From Elgaria multicarinata webbii (taxonomy: Eukaryota; Chordata; Lepidosauria; Squamata; Anguidae), in assembly GCF_023053635.1 (NCBI RefSeq), contig NC_086187.1:28992501-29056500 (forward strand): a stretch of DNA of 64,000 nucleotides, in the 5' to 3' direction. The translations under genes and the position numbers were made by a program. Shown piece after piece: positions 1-11,919 of the stretch. The notes below the pieces were generated by a model. It did no database searches. It was given only the letters and a program-made list of their open reading frames with translations, and was not told the DNA's origin. The stretch's first letter is position 1. Each line of letters starts with the position of its first letter.

Positions 1-660
1 CTGGAGCACCTTCGCCTGCCTCGTTTGGGTTTTAATTTAGGATTTATTTATCTATCCACCTACTCTATTCCATCCTTGGCAGCTAACACCCCTAAAACGC
101 AGCCATCAATTAAAACGAGTTCTTAAAAAAACGACTAGGAACACTTTAAGGGCGGACCACGTACAACTCATTCAACACACTAATCATTCCTCAAGACTCC
201 AGAGGTCTGGCAGAAAAGGAAAGTTTTGCCTCATCCCCTACAGTCTTTCTGGAGCAGTAGCCTGGGAGAGAGAATGCTAGCGGGACGGCACCAACTCAGG
301 AAAGGTCCTGCTCCAATCTAAACTGATGGGAGGGTTCAGGGTGTGTCCGTGTGTGTGTGTCCAAATTATTCTGCCTCAGGCCATTATCAAGACTACCACT
401 TAGTATTAACACTCCACTCTACGGTGTTCAGAGCACTTTACATGCACAACCTCATTCTTCCTCATTAAAGCATGGCTAGGCAGAAGGTCGGTGAAGATCT
501 ATCAGATTTTTCAGGCTTTCTGACTCCCAATCAGGCCCAGGCCAAGCTGGTCATAGGCCCAGGCCAGATGGGAAATGTAGGCCCTACTCCAAACTGCTCA
601 TTAACTTTTTTAAAATCAGTTCTAAATACATATGAACTAGAATGATTTATTAGAAAAAAG

Positions 661-915
661 CTAGTGGCAAGCACTTTTATTGAAGATGTATAGAAGACAT
701 GACTTCTTCACATTCAGAAATACTTTACGTGTTTTTCTTTGGGCAAATTCATCAACAACAGAAAAATCAAGCAACTTTGCCGTGTCAATGTTAATGTTCA
801 AAACTGCAAATCCATGCAAACATTCTTGCACCATTGAGTAGTCCCCCTCAAAATCGTAGGTCCATGCCAATTGACCCCACTGCCCAGCCCTGCTCCCAAT
901 TGTATAAATCCCCAC
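661..915 (-). pseudogene. hAT/ZMYM1-like transposase C-terminal fragment
   Basis: An 84-codon open frame carries 'QECLHGFAVLNINIDTAKLL' followed by 'FSVVDEFAQRKTRKV'. This resembles the C-terminal dimerisation segment of hAT-type transposases and their domesticated ZMYM1-like relatives, where a leucine-rich 'LA-LNI-' stretch precedes a 'DFA-KK-RR' motif. I recognise only this last segment; the zinc-finger and catalytic portions are not visible around it. The frame has a Met but no sign of a promoter or splice sites, so I treat it as a decayed DNA-transposon fragment rather than a host exon. The family assignment is from motif memory and is moderate at best. It could also be the last exon of a domesticated gene lying to the left. 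Confidence 0.45.
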
Positions 916-1029
916 CCACCCATTGCTGAAACAAGGGGAGGATTTTTATCTTAATTCTTAGCATATGTCCTCCTGCATGAGCTGCTATTGTTTTCTTACT
1001 GATCCATGAGGATCTCTTTTTGGTCCATG

Positions 1030-1560
1030 ACTGCTAAGTTTATTTATTTATTGCATTTTTATACCGCCCAATAGCCGAAGCTCACGAGTCTTTGATGAGG
1101 GCTTTTGTCAAAAGCCTTTTTGAAGTCCAAGTAAACAATATCTACCGGATCACCCCTATCAGTGTGTTAGTGACATTCCCAAAGAACTCTGAAAGGTTGG
1201 TGAGATAGAACTTACCTTTGCAGAAGCCATGCTGATACTTCTTCAGCAGAGCTTGTTCTTCTATATGCTTACTAATTCTATTTTTAATTGCTTTACACCA
1301 ATTTCCCAGAAGAGACATTAAGCTGACCAGCCTGTAATTTCCGAGATCCCCCTGGATCTCTTTTTAAAAGTGGTGCTACATTGGCCATCTTCCAGTCCTT
1401 TGGCCTCCACAGATAAGCCACTACTGGCCACACCCACCACAAACCTCCTATCCATAATCGCCACAGGTGGTGCAAGGATAAGCAGATGAGGGACCCCAAG
1501 CATTCTGGAAAGGGGCAGTCAGTTCTTGCTCTTGTCCAACCAAATAATTTACTGAGCATT
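1030..1560 (-). repeat. CR1-type LINE reverse-transcriptase fragment with short L2-like tail
   Basis: The minus strand reads 'DWKMANVAPLLKRDPGGSRK', the familiar start of the CR1 reverse-transcriptase domain, and further along the text encodes the FDK(S/V)PH region typical of CR1/L3 LINEs. The frame is decayed. At 1036-1085 the plus strand shows a short piece of the L2-like LINE tail seen repeatedly in this window ('ataccgcccaatagccgaag'). Confidence 0.7.
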
Positions 1561-1867
1561 TTTATTCAAAACTATTACAATTACACATTTGTTCCAGCTC
1601 ATCGGACACAAGGACTCACTGTAATTATTTACACTGGGTGTGTCTAGAGCTACAATTGCCACCCAAGACAAGAGACCTAAATAGCACCACTTCTGGTCAC
1701 CTACAGCTCCCAGCTAAACCCAGGCCAGCATGCCATCCTTTCAAAGAAGCTGTACTTCTTCCGCACAGGCCTTGGGTGGCACTCTCCTCCTTGCTTATCC
1801 ACAGCACCTCTATCTGAGACTGCCATTTGTCAGCAACAACAGGCCACATAACAGAGATACAAAGACA

Positions 1868-2525
1868 GGTATCATAGAATCATAGAATAGCAGAGTTGGA
1901 AGGGGCCTAAAATGCCATAGAGTCCAACCCCCTGCTCAATACAAAATCCACTTTAAAGCATCCCTGACAGATGGTTGTCCAGCTGCCTTTTGAAGGCCTC
2001 TAGTGTGGGAGAGCCCACAACCTCCCTAGTTAACTGGTTCCATTGGCGTACTGCTCTAACAGTCAGGAAGTTTTTCTTGATGTCCAGCCAGAATCTGACT
2101 TCCTGTAACTTGAGCCCGTTATTCTGTGTCCTGCACTCTGGGAGGATCGAGAAGAGATCCTGGCCCTCCTCTGTGTGACAACCTTTGAAGTATTTGAAGA
2201 GAGCTATCCTGTCTCCCTCAATCTTCTCTTCTCTAGGCTAAACATGCCCAGTTCTTTCAGTCTCTCTTCATAGGGCTTTGTTTCCAGAGCCCTGATCATC
2301 CTGGTTGCCCTCCTCTGAACACGCTCCAGCTTGTCTGCGTCCTTCTTGAATTGTGGAGCCCAGAACTGGATGCAATACTCTAGATGAGGCCATACCAGGG
2401 CCGAATAGAGAGGAACCAGTACCTCACACGATTTGGAAGCTATACTTCTATTCATCCAGCCCAAAATAGCATTTGCCTTTGTTGCAGCCATATCGCATTG
2501 TTGGCTCATATTTGTCCCCATATCT
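1868..2525 (-). repeat. CR1 LINE, 3' end of ORF2 plus 3' UTR
   Basis: The left edge shows the CR1 3' terminus in reverse orientation ('atcatagaatcatagaatag' then 'ttggaaggggcc'). Reading leftward on the minus strand, the C-terminus of the reverse-transcriptase ORF is clear: '[16 protein letters not shown]', '[13 protein letters not shown]' and '[18 protein letters not shown]'. The element is 5'-truncated, as most CR1 copies are, and abuts a Penelope-like fragment at about 2526. Confidence 0.88.
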
Positions 2526-3195
2526 ACTCGAGGTCAGGTAATACTCCTACAAGACCTAACAACATCAGCCATCACCGGGACAAGGGTTCATTCCGCTGTT
2601 CCATCTTCCAACACTATCTACGATATCACCTGCCAGCAATGTCCTTCTGGTTTCTACACAGTGCAAACAAAGTCTCCATGCAAAAGAAGAAATGGACATA
2701 TGCCAGACATCAGGAATGACAACCTTCAGAAACCAGTGGGAGAACTTTTCAATCTCCTAGGACGTTCGATAGGTGATCTAAAAGTTGGCCTATTTTAACA
2801 AAAGAATTTAAAGGGAAGATTCCAGCATGAAATACCTTAATTAGAGGTTAAAGGATGTTTGGTTCCATTTGTATGGATTTGAATAGAGCCAATAATTTCC
2901 CGTCCTATTACAGTGTTAACATAGCAAATTAGAGTTTATTACTGTTGTGAAGAATTACTGCTTATTTGCTTGAAGTGTTAATGGAATTGTCAAAGTGGAC
3001 CTCTTGCATTTCATGGGGCATTTGGCTTTGCTATTTTGCATTTCCTCCCTCTATGCCCATCTGTGTGTTATCAGCCAACACTTTACGTATCTGACAAAGT
3101 GGATTCTAGTCCATAAAAGCTTCCATCACAATAAATCTTTTAGTCTTTATAAAGTGCCATGGAACACATTGTTTTTACTGAACACCACGGGTATC
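2526..3195 (+). repeat. Penelope-like element fragment (GIY-YIG endonuclease region and 3' tail)
   Basis: The plus strand encodes 'TIYDITCQQCPSGFYTVQTK', then a basic segment, then 'LQKPVGELFN' and 'DLKVGLF'. This is the order of the GIY-YIG endonuclease of Penelope-like retroelements: an ITC-x-CP core, the K-rich stretch and the P-V-x-H/L-FN motif. About 350 bases downstream is a tail containing 'agtccataaaagcttccatc' and 'aataaatcttttagtcttta', which I associate with the same group in reptiles. The GIY-YIG residues are degraded and no reverse transcriptase is present, so this is a dead 5'-truncated copy. Confidence 0.68.
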
Positions 3196-3199
3196 TTTT

Positions 3200-6100
3200 G
3201 CATTGTATGGAATACATGGAGCTGTGAAGGAAGAAACCGCATCTATCAGGCAGCTAATTTGAACTAGGGTCCTGGGGCTTCTAACGCAGCACCCTGACAC
3301 ACCGGCTCTACCACGTTTTCCAAACTTTCTGCTGCGACTTCCAGAAAGGTCTCTTCCTTCCAGGACATGCCCACTTGTGTCCACTCTTCATTACTCAAGC
3401 TGAGATGGGGAAATGGGGCGAGGTCCTCCTGGAGGAGGCTCTGAGCTGGCCTCTGCCGCAGCGCCCTTGCCAACTGCACTAATGGAAGCACGGGCACAAA
3501 GGTGGGCCGTCTGCAGGAAGAGCAGAAGGAAGGAGCCGTCAGCAGCCAGTGCAATCACGGGAATGGTGGTCGAGGGACAGCGCAGTCACTAGCAGAAGCG
3601 CTGTGGGGCCGTCGCAGCTTTGACGGCTGAGACGCCAGCATGTTTCATCATTTCAGCTTTGTTTCCATGTGCTGCTGAGCAAGGACAGAATACTGACTTG
3701 CTGCTCTAGGTGGAAGCAACAGCATTACTTTTGTATGTATTATTTATTACATTTATATACCACCTCATTTCTTCTCCAATTCAGTGCCTACAACGGCAGC
3801 CTCAAGGGGACCGAGGTCTCTGCACCCAGGTGAATCTTCTCCGCTTCGCTCAAGGACAGCACCAGCTATTCTGAGCCCAACCTCAAAGGCAGGAGCAGCC
3901 GCTGCTAGACGTTAATCTGCCGTTATCGGTTCCAAACTTAAAATCCCGCCATCACAGAAGAGCTCTTGAAATGTACCTCCCCAATCTGCACAGAACGAGT
4001 CCCCCTCTGGTTCCTGAATGTGGCTGTTTTCAGACAGAATTCCACCCCCAGAAGGACAGTTTTCTTCAGCTGAGGAGCGAGCGAGCGAGCGACTCCTGAC
4101 GTGTGTGTGTGTGTGGGGGGGGGGTTATGCCAGGTCCAACTCCAGGGCTGCCATGCTGCGGCGAGGAGGACCAGGATGGCCTCTTCAATGCTCGAGCCAG
4201 ACTGCTTCAGCCAAGCCTCTCGAGGCACTGGGCCGGGATGCCCCAGCCGAGGCCTCAGGAGGAGGAGGAGGAGGAGGAGGAGGAGGAGGAGGAGGAGGAG
4301 GAGGAGGAGCGCCACTTGAGCAAAGGCCCGGCTGTTCTCGGGCCCTTTATTCCCTTAAGGTAATTCAGTGCAAGCACATCAGCAAGACGCTTTGAAATCA
4401 AAAACAACGCTGGGTAAGAGTCTTGCGGAGCCTCTGTTCCAGCCCCTGCTGCTGACCCGGGAAGCCCCGTGCCTGCCGCCGCCAGAGCAGAGTGGCTGGG
4501 CTCTAAATGCATTATGTATGCCCGGGTCCACCAGGCAACGCCTTTTGTTGGGGCTAAGTAGACTGGATTAGCCACAGTGGATTAAAAGATTTTCTTCTCA
4601 GAGTTTACCTAATAATGCAACAATCACCCTAGAAGGTCCCTTTGAAGCCGACACGACTCTCTTATTTTGCCATCTGTGGGCTTTGCTTCCCATTGAAGAT
4701 GCAGCGAACGATGGGAGCGTGGGCTTGCCGTGCCCTGCTCCCAGGAGGCAGAGAACGCGGCGGCCGCTTTGCCAGGCCCCGCCGAAACTTCTCCCGTTGG
4801 GAGAGGCACAGAAGGAAGGAGAGAAATAGCGCTGCGTAGGTGTCCCTCCTCCCCAAACTCTGGGCCCAGTTTGGGTGAAAAGTCAGCCAGCCAACTACAT
4901 CCACGCGAGTGGCAGCGAAGAAGACCGCTCGGAGCTCCTAAGAAGGACACGGAGCCACCGGGTCAGGAGCCTCCCCCTGGACCAAGCGGGTCCGCTACAG
5001 GCTCACTCCAGATCTCGACAGATGTTGCTTTTGACCCGCCCCTCTCTCAGCTGCTCAGTTTGGAGAAGTTTGCCTCGGGTCCCTCTCAGCAGCAGCAGCA
5101 GGCTCCCGGGGCAATTTTCTGCGTAGCCATTACGAGACGGGCCAATGGGTGGTGCTACGCCATTCACAAACGCGGAGGGTGGCAGTGGTGGGAGCAGCAG
5201 GGGAGGAAATCTCCCTCCCTCCCCCCCCCGTGTGCATCCTGCGGTTCTGATGCTGTCACCCCACCAAGCCCCCTCCACCGCCATCCCACCAGCCAACACA
5301 CAACACTGTCCCAATCCCTCGGCTTTGATCTCCAAAAGGGCCTCCGGACGGCCCCGTCAACGGACGCCTCCGGTAATGAGATTGGAGGCTGGGGTGGATT
5401 TGGGCACTGCTCCCCCACCCCAGTTCCCCTGTGAAGCGTGCTTCCTAAGCGAAAGTGACTTTGCGGCAAATTGTGGCCCTGCTGGGGGAGGGGCCAGTGG
5501 GTGGCAGGAATCGGACGGGAGCCCGGGCTCTGCAGGAGCCCAGCCGGGGGCCTTTCATGAGCCGGCTGTGCAAAACGCGATGTGAAAGGCCTACAAAGGC
5601 GGCCCGGGGAGAAGAGCGCCATGTCTCCCCATCCCCGATTTCTTTGTCTGCGGTTTCTCCTCGTTTCGGGGGGCAGGGCGTGGCAGTGGATGGCAGGAGC
5701 CAAGGGTGGGACCGGGCGACAGCGGAGGAGGAGGAGGAGGAGGAGGAGGGAGCAGCCCGTGGAGGTGGAGGAAGAGCTCCGTTGTCTCACCTGCTGTCGG
5801 CGCGGCGCTGCCCTCCTGCTGGGTTTTTCGACGTCCGCCATGACAGGATCCGTCCGGAGCACTTTCCAACACTCCGGGAACCTCTTTCCTTTTCATGGCA
5901 ACTGTGTGGCTGGAAGATGGCAATCTTTACTTTAGACTGCAGCTTTGGCTCTTCAGCCTGATTGGCTGAGGCCAGGACCAAATGATGGTCCTTCAAATCC
6001 TATTGTAACTATGGCAACCGGCCCCCGTAGCCACCACTGATTTACTTATAATTGCTGGATAAACAGTGGAGACAGGCCACTTTCATCCCACACACAGAAC

Positions 6101-8550
6101 GATCCCTCTCCTTCCCTTTTAGGGTGAGGCACTCGGGGGCCGCAAACTCTTTCAAGACTGTGGGAAGGAGGCGCCGCCCTCCCCTTCCCCTTCCTCTGGG
6201 CACCTTCTGCTCCTTGCTGCGACTGAACGCACAAAGCCAGGCTCACGGGGCGTCTCTGTCTGCGCACGGCGAGCGGCAGCCCTCCCCACGGCCAAACCTA
6301 ACAACCTTGGGCAGGGGAACGAAGGGCTGACGGCAAAGAGGGGAGGGGCAGAAGCAGGCCGGGGCGGTGGGGGAGGACCCTGTGGCACTCCCGTTGGAGG
6401 CAAGGCACTCTGGCATCCACTGCTTCTGCCTTTCGCACACATTGGACGCAGGCTGAATGGTCCCTTCCCACAATGCCAGTGGGCGAGTGAGCAATCCTCC
6501 CACAGTGCAGACTGGCAACATCACAGACCGTCCTCTTTTCCCACCAGCTGAGGAGACTGAGCGCGCCACAGGGACCTGCGCCAGAATGATGCGCCTACCA
6601 GGAACCCCGTTGTCACCTCCTCTGCACCAGTCCTTCCCCAGCGAAGGCACAGCCGCATCAAGGGCACCTGGGACCTTCCACCTGGCCACAGGCAAGCGAT
6701 GCTCCAGCAGGCCCAGGCGATCAACAGCTCTCCGGCTCTTGGGCTCAGGACCTGGTGCTCAGAGGAGACGGAGAGGCAGGAGCTGTGACCCAAGAGGCAT
6801 CCAGAGCACACGCGCTTGCCCCTGGAGTGACAAACTGCCCGCCCTCCTTCAAGCAGCCCATGGCCAAGAAGGCCAAAGGGCCGCGTGTGGAGAAGCAGCC
6901 AAACGGAACGTGGATGGCAACAGCGGGCAGCAGGCCTCTCCAGGGGATGGACGAAGCTGCTCCTCAAGGAGGGACCCTACGCTGCAGCCAGGCAGGTGCC
7001 AAACGTTCAGGGAAGCTGGGGATGGCCTACGACACGGCTGCACACCCAAAGGGCAAGGCAGCAGTGCTAGAGAAGGTGGAGACGAGGGGGTGAAGGTGAT
7101 CTAGGTATCCGAGCACCCTCTTCTGGAAGAACCACCAAAGGTTGATGGGTGGGGGTCTACGCGTGGGGAGCAGGGCACAAGAAGGCAAGTACAGAGAACG
7201 TAGGACGGAGAAGAATTATTTCTCATGCCAGCAACGCTCAGGGTCATCTAACCTCACTGACTAGCAGTGGGCTTCCACAGCAAAGGCAGCATTTCCTCAC
7301 AGGATATCAAATACTTCTGGAACTGAACGTGGCAGGACCTTGCGATGACCACTTGGCATGGATAAAATGCCTGAAAGACCTGGCTGCTAGCCAGTAACGA
7401 GAGCCCAGCCTGACTCTCATTCTCAGATGCCAACGCGCCTGGGATCATTAGCTCCTGGGGAAAGACCGCACAGCAAAGCTCTGGCCCAGGAACGCTTACA
7501 GCACACCTGCATCCTCCTCCGATTGCAGGGTGGGTGGGGGTTGGGTGGACCACCCAGCAAGATTGGACTGCGGCAAGATGTGAACTCAGGACTCCCTGGC
7601 TCAGAGCTCCACACCCTGTTAGCCATTACACTTAGGTCTGACTCTGCAAGACGGTTCTTACGTTCCCAAACAAGAGGCCGTTGGGAGATTCAGACCCTTA
7701 AATGTAATGTTAAGGTGTAACGTTAAGTAAAAGGAACAGCTGTCAGCATGGAAGAAATGCTGTTGCTTCTCTGTGAAGGTATAAGCGCTGTGCAGCCCAC
7801 CTTAACTGTCAGTGCTGAGCTGCCCGTCCTGATGGAGTTAAAGGGCCCTTATGCCAGTTGCTGCTGCTTTGCTGGTCTGCACACGGAGCTCCTGTGAAGA
7901 ACTCTCCTCCTCAGGGCTTGGACTTTTCCTACACATGGAAGCCAGAGCATCCAGGGGCCCAGCTGCCTTCTTTGCCGTAACTGGGCTTGAGGACCATGCT
8001 AGTAGCTGGCTGAGGCGGCCAGGAACCAAGGACTGTGCGACTCAGAGGTCTGAGCAGCAGACTTTGGCTCCAACTAGACCAAAAAGAAGATGGGGAAAGA
8101 GCTGGCCAGCTCCTAAGGCTCAAGCAGTTGTGCCTAGAGCTTCTTATTCCAGCTTGGAAAAGGGGCCTCCTCAGTAATAATTCACAGGCTGTTTATTCTT
8201 TGCTGTTGCAATTTGGAACTTAACGCCACACTTTTACCCAAATGCAACCTCAGCTTGTGCAAGTGCCCCTGCCTTTAAGAGGCGCTACTTAACCCATTTT
8301 GTACTTTGCTGCAAGCGCTTGCTACCTGGCTGGCAGAGAGCTCTGCAGGAAACCGGACACCCTAGGACTTCAAGAAGCTAAGAAGCCGCAGCTTGTATCC
8401 CAGAATTCTCCAAAGCTTGGTGCTAGCAGAAGGGCTCTGGTCGCGACTTGGCTGGCCCAGCCTCCAGGATAACGTGCAAGGGATCGAGGCAGGCGGAGTA
8501 GTTGCAGGTGCAGGCTCAGCAGTCACACGTGGGAAAAACTGGCAATCTGC
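3200..8550. other. gene-poor interval with a CpG-rich tract at about 4640-6320
   Basis: I find no recognisable coding exon here. The tract at 4640-6320 is rich in CpG and GC, contains CCAAT-type sequence near 5960 (attggctgag) and runs of GGA/GAG codon repeats that create artefactual poly-Glu/poly-Ser frames. It could be a CpG-island promoter with a non-coding first exon of a gene to the left; AXIN1 neighbours MRPL28 in mammals. No axin coding sequence is visible, so that remains a guess. A short interspersed repeat tail lies near 3725-3800. Confidence 0.35.
4258..4311 (+). repeat. (GGA)n microsatellite
   Basis: About seventeen uninterrupted GGA triplets follow a GT run and a G run at 4100-4127. 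In the three forward frames it reads poly-Gly, poly-Glu or poly-Arg, and poly-Ser in reverse. This explains the long low-complexity frames on both strands here. Confidence 0.95.
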
Positions 8551-8573
8551 ATCGAGGTGAAAGCAGCCTCCTC

Positions 8574-8579
8574 TTTATT
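8574..8579 (-). terminator. MRPL28: MRPL28 polyadenylation signal
   Basis: The plus-strand 'tttatt' reads AATAAA on the minus strand, about 290 bases beyond the MRPL28 stop codon. It is the first canonical signal downstream, giving a short 3' UTR of roughly 8555-8869. Confidence 0.7.
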
Positions 8580-8869
8580 GGCGCTGTGCAAAAGCAGCCT
8601 GAATGGAAGATGAGAATGCAGTTCAAAACGGTTGCTCCCTCCCTCAAGTCCAGAGTTCTTTTGTCAGTCTCTCCCAGGGAGCACAGCCAGCATCTCCTTC
8701 CCCTTTCTCACATATTAAGCCTCAGCAGCTTCCACAGACGTCACGGTTCTGGATCCAGCCCTAGCACAGGGAAGCTGCGTCCCGTAGTTTGCTGAACCTA
8801 AGTCCAAAGACAACGAGGAGTGCACAAATCCGAGCTGGCTGTGGCTTGTTAGAACTTCAGCTCCTCAGC

Positions 8870-11226
8870 CTATTCGGGAAGTTTCTGTCCCTGCAGCTGC
8901 TGCACCAGTTCTTCTGCATAGACTTTGAACAGGGGAACAGGGTCCTGAGACACACAGCCGTATATGGGGGGAGAGAGAACAGGTTACACAAAGCAATCCA
9001 GCGTAGAAACTGACAACTTCTTATCAGAGAGGTGGAATGAGCACAGAGATTGGACCGGTCCCTGGTCTGAGCAAGATGCCCTGCCAGCATCTTGCCCTAT
9101 CTCTCGAGGGAGGAAACTCAGCAGGGGGAAGCAGCTAGACACAACGCATGCATTTGGGCATAGAAGCCCTGTTGTTTTACCCAGCCTCGCCAGGAGGAGT
9201 ACAGGGGCAGATGGATGTCCCGACGGCAAGAGCTGGCAGAGACTAGCCAACCAACCCGAAAGGCACCTGGATCATACAGCAAGGAGCCCAATCCCAGACA
9301 TACCTTCTTCTCCAGGAGCCGTTGCTTTTCCAGAGCTTCTTCCAAACTCAGCCCAACCCATTCAGCCTCCTCCTCGGGGATCACAAACGCCTGTGAGCAA
9401 AGTAAGTGTGTGTTATAGCACTCAGCATGAAGACTCACGGGGAGGCAGCAAAAGTAGCTACGCAAGAAGTCACCATGCATCACGCCAGGCCCTTTGTCCA
9501 TCCATCCCAGTATCTTCACTGACCGGCATCAGTTCTCTAGGGCTCCAACTCTAAAATTCAATCGCTATTAGAAGCTCAGTTTTCTCCTCACTACACCGCA
9601 TCAGTTCCTCAGACCAGATAGCAGAACAAGAGCGGGAACAACTCTACAGGACTTCAGAAGAAAGACCGCTGCCGCTTCTCTGAACAAAGAGGAACACCCA
9701 CCTTGTACTTGTTGTAAACCGCCTCTCTCTTTGCTGGGTCATCTGGATGGAGAGCAGGGTCCCGTCGTGCAAGCCTCAAGAGCATGGTGCGCTTCAGGTC
9801 CATGCCCAGTTTAGAGCTCAGCTCAGCCTTTGGGGTCTGTGGGGTCAGAAAAGAGGCAACTGTACTTCAGAGAGACAAGCCTCAAGGTAAGAGTACAGAC
9901 ACGCCACGATTTCTATCAAGAAGTCCTCGCAGGACCTGCATTACGTAAGATGTGGCACACAGGCTGGTTCCTCCCTTCCTCCAAGTTTTCCTCAGAGGGT
10001 GGCACAGAGTTTCTTCACACACAGAGCTTAGAAACAGGGTAGAATAGATCCCAGTGTCCAGGGTGGGGAGAGGGGGATCCCCCACTGCTCAGGGTGTCGC
10101 CCGGAGCTTGTATTTACCTTTAAGATGTAGAAGTCAAAGCCGTAGGCTGCGTCAATCTGATCCAGCGTCCTCATGGTGACTGTGGTGGTGAACTTCTTAT
10201 CAAGGATCTCGCTGTAGAGGTCGCGATAGAAGAGTTGTGGCTTCCAGACCTTCTTCACTCGGGCCGAAAGCTGAAGACAGAAAGAAGCAACCATGCAGCC
10301 AAATGCAGCCCCTCCCTGCCCTGCAGTGGAGATTGCTCTGGGAAAAGGCAGGCAACCCTGGCTGTGGATGACAACCCTTAGCCACACTGGGGCTCGTGGG
10401 AACTGTAGTCCAGAACAACTGGTGGGTGGTGGTGGGCGGTTCCAGGCTGGCCAGCCGGAGGAGCTGCATCTTCAAGGAAGCCTTGCCTTCAGGGCCTGCA
10501 GTTTATTTTATTATTGCATTTATATTCCGTCTTTTTTCCTCCAAGGAACCTAAGGCAGCGTGCATAATCCTCCTCTTCTTCTCCATTTTATCCTCACAAC
10601 AACAACCCTGTGAGGCTGGTTGGGCTGAGAGTGTGTGACTGGCCCAAAGTCACCCAGTTTCCATGGCCGAGTGGAAGCCACTACCCAGCGCATAAGAACA
10701 TCAGAAGTGCCCTGATGCTGGACCAGACCAAGGGTCCATCCAGTCCAGCACTCTGTTCCCACAGGGGCCAACTAGCCATTGGCCAGGGGTCCACGAGGCA
10801 GGCCATGGCGCTACAGCACCCTCCCGCCCATGGTGCACACATAGCTCAGTGCCGCCTCCCTGTGCCAGGCCGTGCCAGGCCCGCCTCCCTCCCTCCCTCC
10901 CTCCCTCCGGGGGTCCTGGCGAGGCCGCCCACCTTGTCTCCGTTGGCGTAGCGGTAGCCGGACACGAGGCCCTCGCCGCCCCACAGGCCCTCCTGGCTCT
11001 CGGGCGGGTAGTAGGGGGCCACGGGCACGTCCTGCACGCGCAGGCGCTCCCCGGTGACGGGGTGGCGCACGTACTTGACGCCGAGCGGCCTCCAGTGCAC
11101 GGCGGGCGGCGGGGCGGCCTGGTCCTCCCGCAGGGCGCGCAGGTAGTGGGCCGGCAGCCGCGACGGCAGCCCGCGCTCCAGCTTCCGCGCCTCCCACAGC
11201 CGCGGGGGCACCTTGTGCAGCGGCAT
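8870..11226 (-). CDS. MRPL28: mitochondrial large ribosomal subunit protein bL28m
   Basis: Structural protein of the mitochondrial 39S ribosomal subunit, needed for translation of mitochondrially encoded proteins. Coding exons on the minus strand: 10933-11226, 10118-10270, 9702-9836, 9304-9390 and 8870-8944. All introns are phase 0 with GT-AG ends. Together they give 247 residues against about 256 in human. The N-terminus '[12 protein letters not shown]' matches the human 'MPLHKYPVWLWK'. Other diagnostic stretches are '[13 protein letters not shown]', '[20 protein letters not shown]', '[20 protein letters not shown]', '[17 protein letters not shown]', '[16 protein letters not shown]' and '[13 protein letters not shown]'. 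The C-terminus is a few residues shorter than mammalian bL28m. The first exon sits in a CpG island, as expected for a housekeeping gene. It lies head-behind-tail with PGAP6 on the same strand, about 1.1 kb from that gene's poly(A) signal. Confidence 0.96.
10500..10835 (-). repeat. composite LINE/SINE fragment in MRPL28 intron 1
   Basis: It begins with a T-rich LINE tail ('tttattattgcatttatatt'). At 10690 it passes into the motif 'gatgctggaccagaccaagg' followed by 'gtccatccagtccagcactc', which recurs at about 24003, 28540, 32650 and 38485. The motif is the reverse complement of the 3' end of a CR1-type LINE, so the copy lies on the minus strand. Confidence 0.65.
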
Positions 11227-11560
11227 CGCCGGAGGAGGCCTGGCGGCGGCGGCGGCGGCAGCAACGGCAACAGCTACACCTCCGCTGCTCACGAGGAAGC
11301 GCGGGCCGCGCGCGAAGGTCAGGCCTGGACGACCCGGAAGCAGAAGCGGCTTCCCCCTCCTTCTCATTGGTTGCCGGGCGGCCGCGGGCGGGGCCTAGAT
11401 GGGGCAACCCCTCGCTGCCCGGATGTGGCGCGCCCGGCGCCGTTGCCATGGCGGCGGCAGGTGCTGGAGGAGGGGCGGCCGCGGGGACTTCCTGCTGGCG
11501 CCTCTGCCCCGGAACCTTTGCCAGCCGCCTCGGGGGCAGAAGACGGACGGAATCCTAGCT
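10850..11560. promoter_or_regulatory. MRPL28: CpG island over MRPL28 first exon
   Basis: Dense CpG covers the first coding exon and about 330 bases upstream of the ATG at 11226. No TATA box is evident, consistent with a broad housekeeping promoter. GC-rich spurious frames run antisense to the exon. Confidence 0.7.
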
Positions 11561-11596
11561 AGGCCCTTCGGCGGGCGGGGGTGGGGGGCTCTTGGG

Positions 11597-11919
11597 TAGG
11601 GTGACCCTATGGAAAGGAGGACTGGGGGCTCCTGTTTCTTTAACGGTTGCGTAGAAAAGGGTTTTTTAGCAGGTGTCCTTTGTAGGCAGGCAGCACCTGG
11701 CGAAATCCCCTCTTCATCACCACAGTGAAAGCTGCAGGAGCCCTGCCCTCTTTTGTGTCTGGTCACTCTAGTATAGCTCCTGCAGCTTTCACTGTTGTGA
11801 TGGAGAAGGAATTTCGCCAGGTGCTGCCTGCACACAAATGGCACCCGCTGAAATTCCCTTTTCTACGCACCTGTTAAAGATACAGGAGCCCTTGTCCTCC
11901 TTTCTATATGGTCACCCTG
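11597..11919. mobile_element. hAT-type palindromic MITE (family A), full length with target duplication
   Basis: A 323-bp element whose two halves are inverted copies of each other: the left half runs 'gggtgaccctatggaaagga' and the right half ends in its inverse, 'tcctttctatatggtcaccc'. The internal motifs 'ctcctgtttctttaac', 'aaagctgcaggagccctgcc' and 'cacctggcgaaat' recur inverted. An exact 8-base direct repeat, ctcttggg, flanks it at 11589-11596 and 11920-11927. Long inverted termini plus an 8-bp duplication place it in the hAT superfamily. It has no coding capacity, so it was mobilised in trans. It sits between the MRPL28 promoter and the PGAP6 3' end. Two further copies lie at 53165-53488 and 53679-54138. 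Confidence 0.92.

Noticed and set aside
10849-11562. Plus-strand gene divergent from MRPL28
   Set aside because: The frame is antisense to MRPL28 exon 1 and GC-driven. An ATGGCGGCGGC stretch at 11448 opens a frame but has no donor or family match.
11597-11919. Inverted repeat as a hairpin RNA gene
   Set aside because: Exact 8-bp target duplications and two sister copies show it is a hAT MITE.
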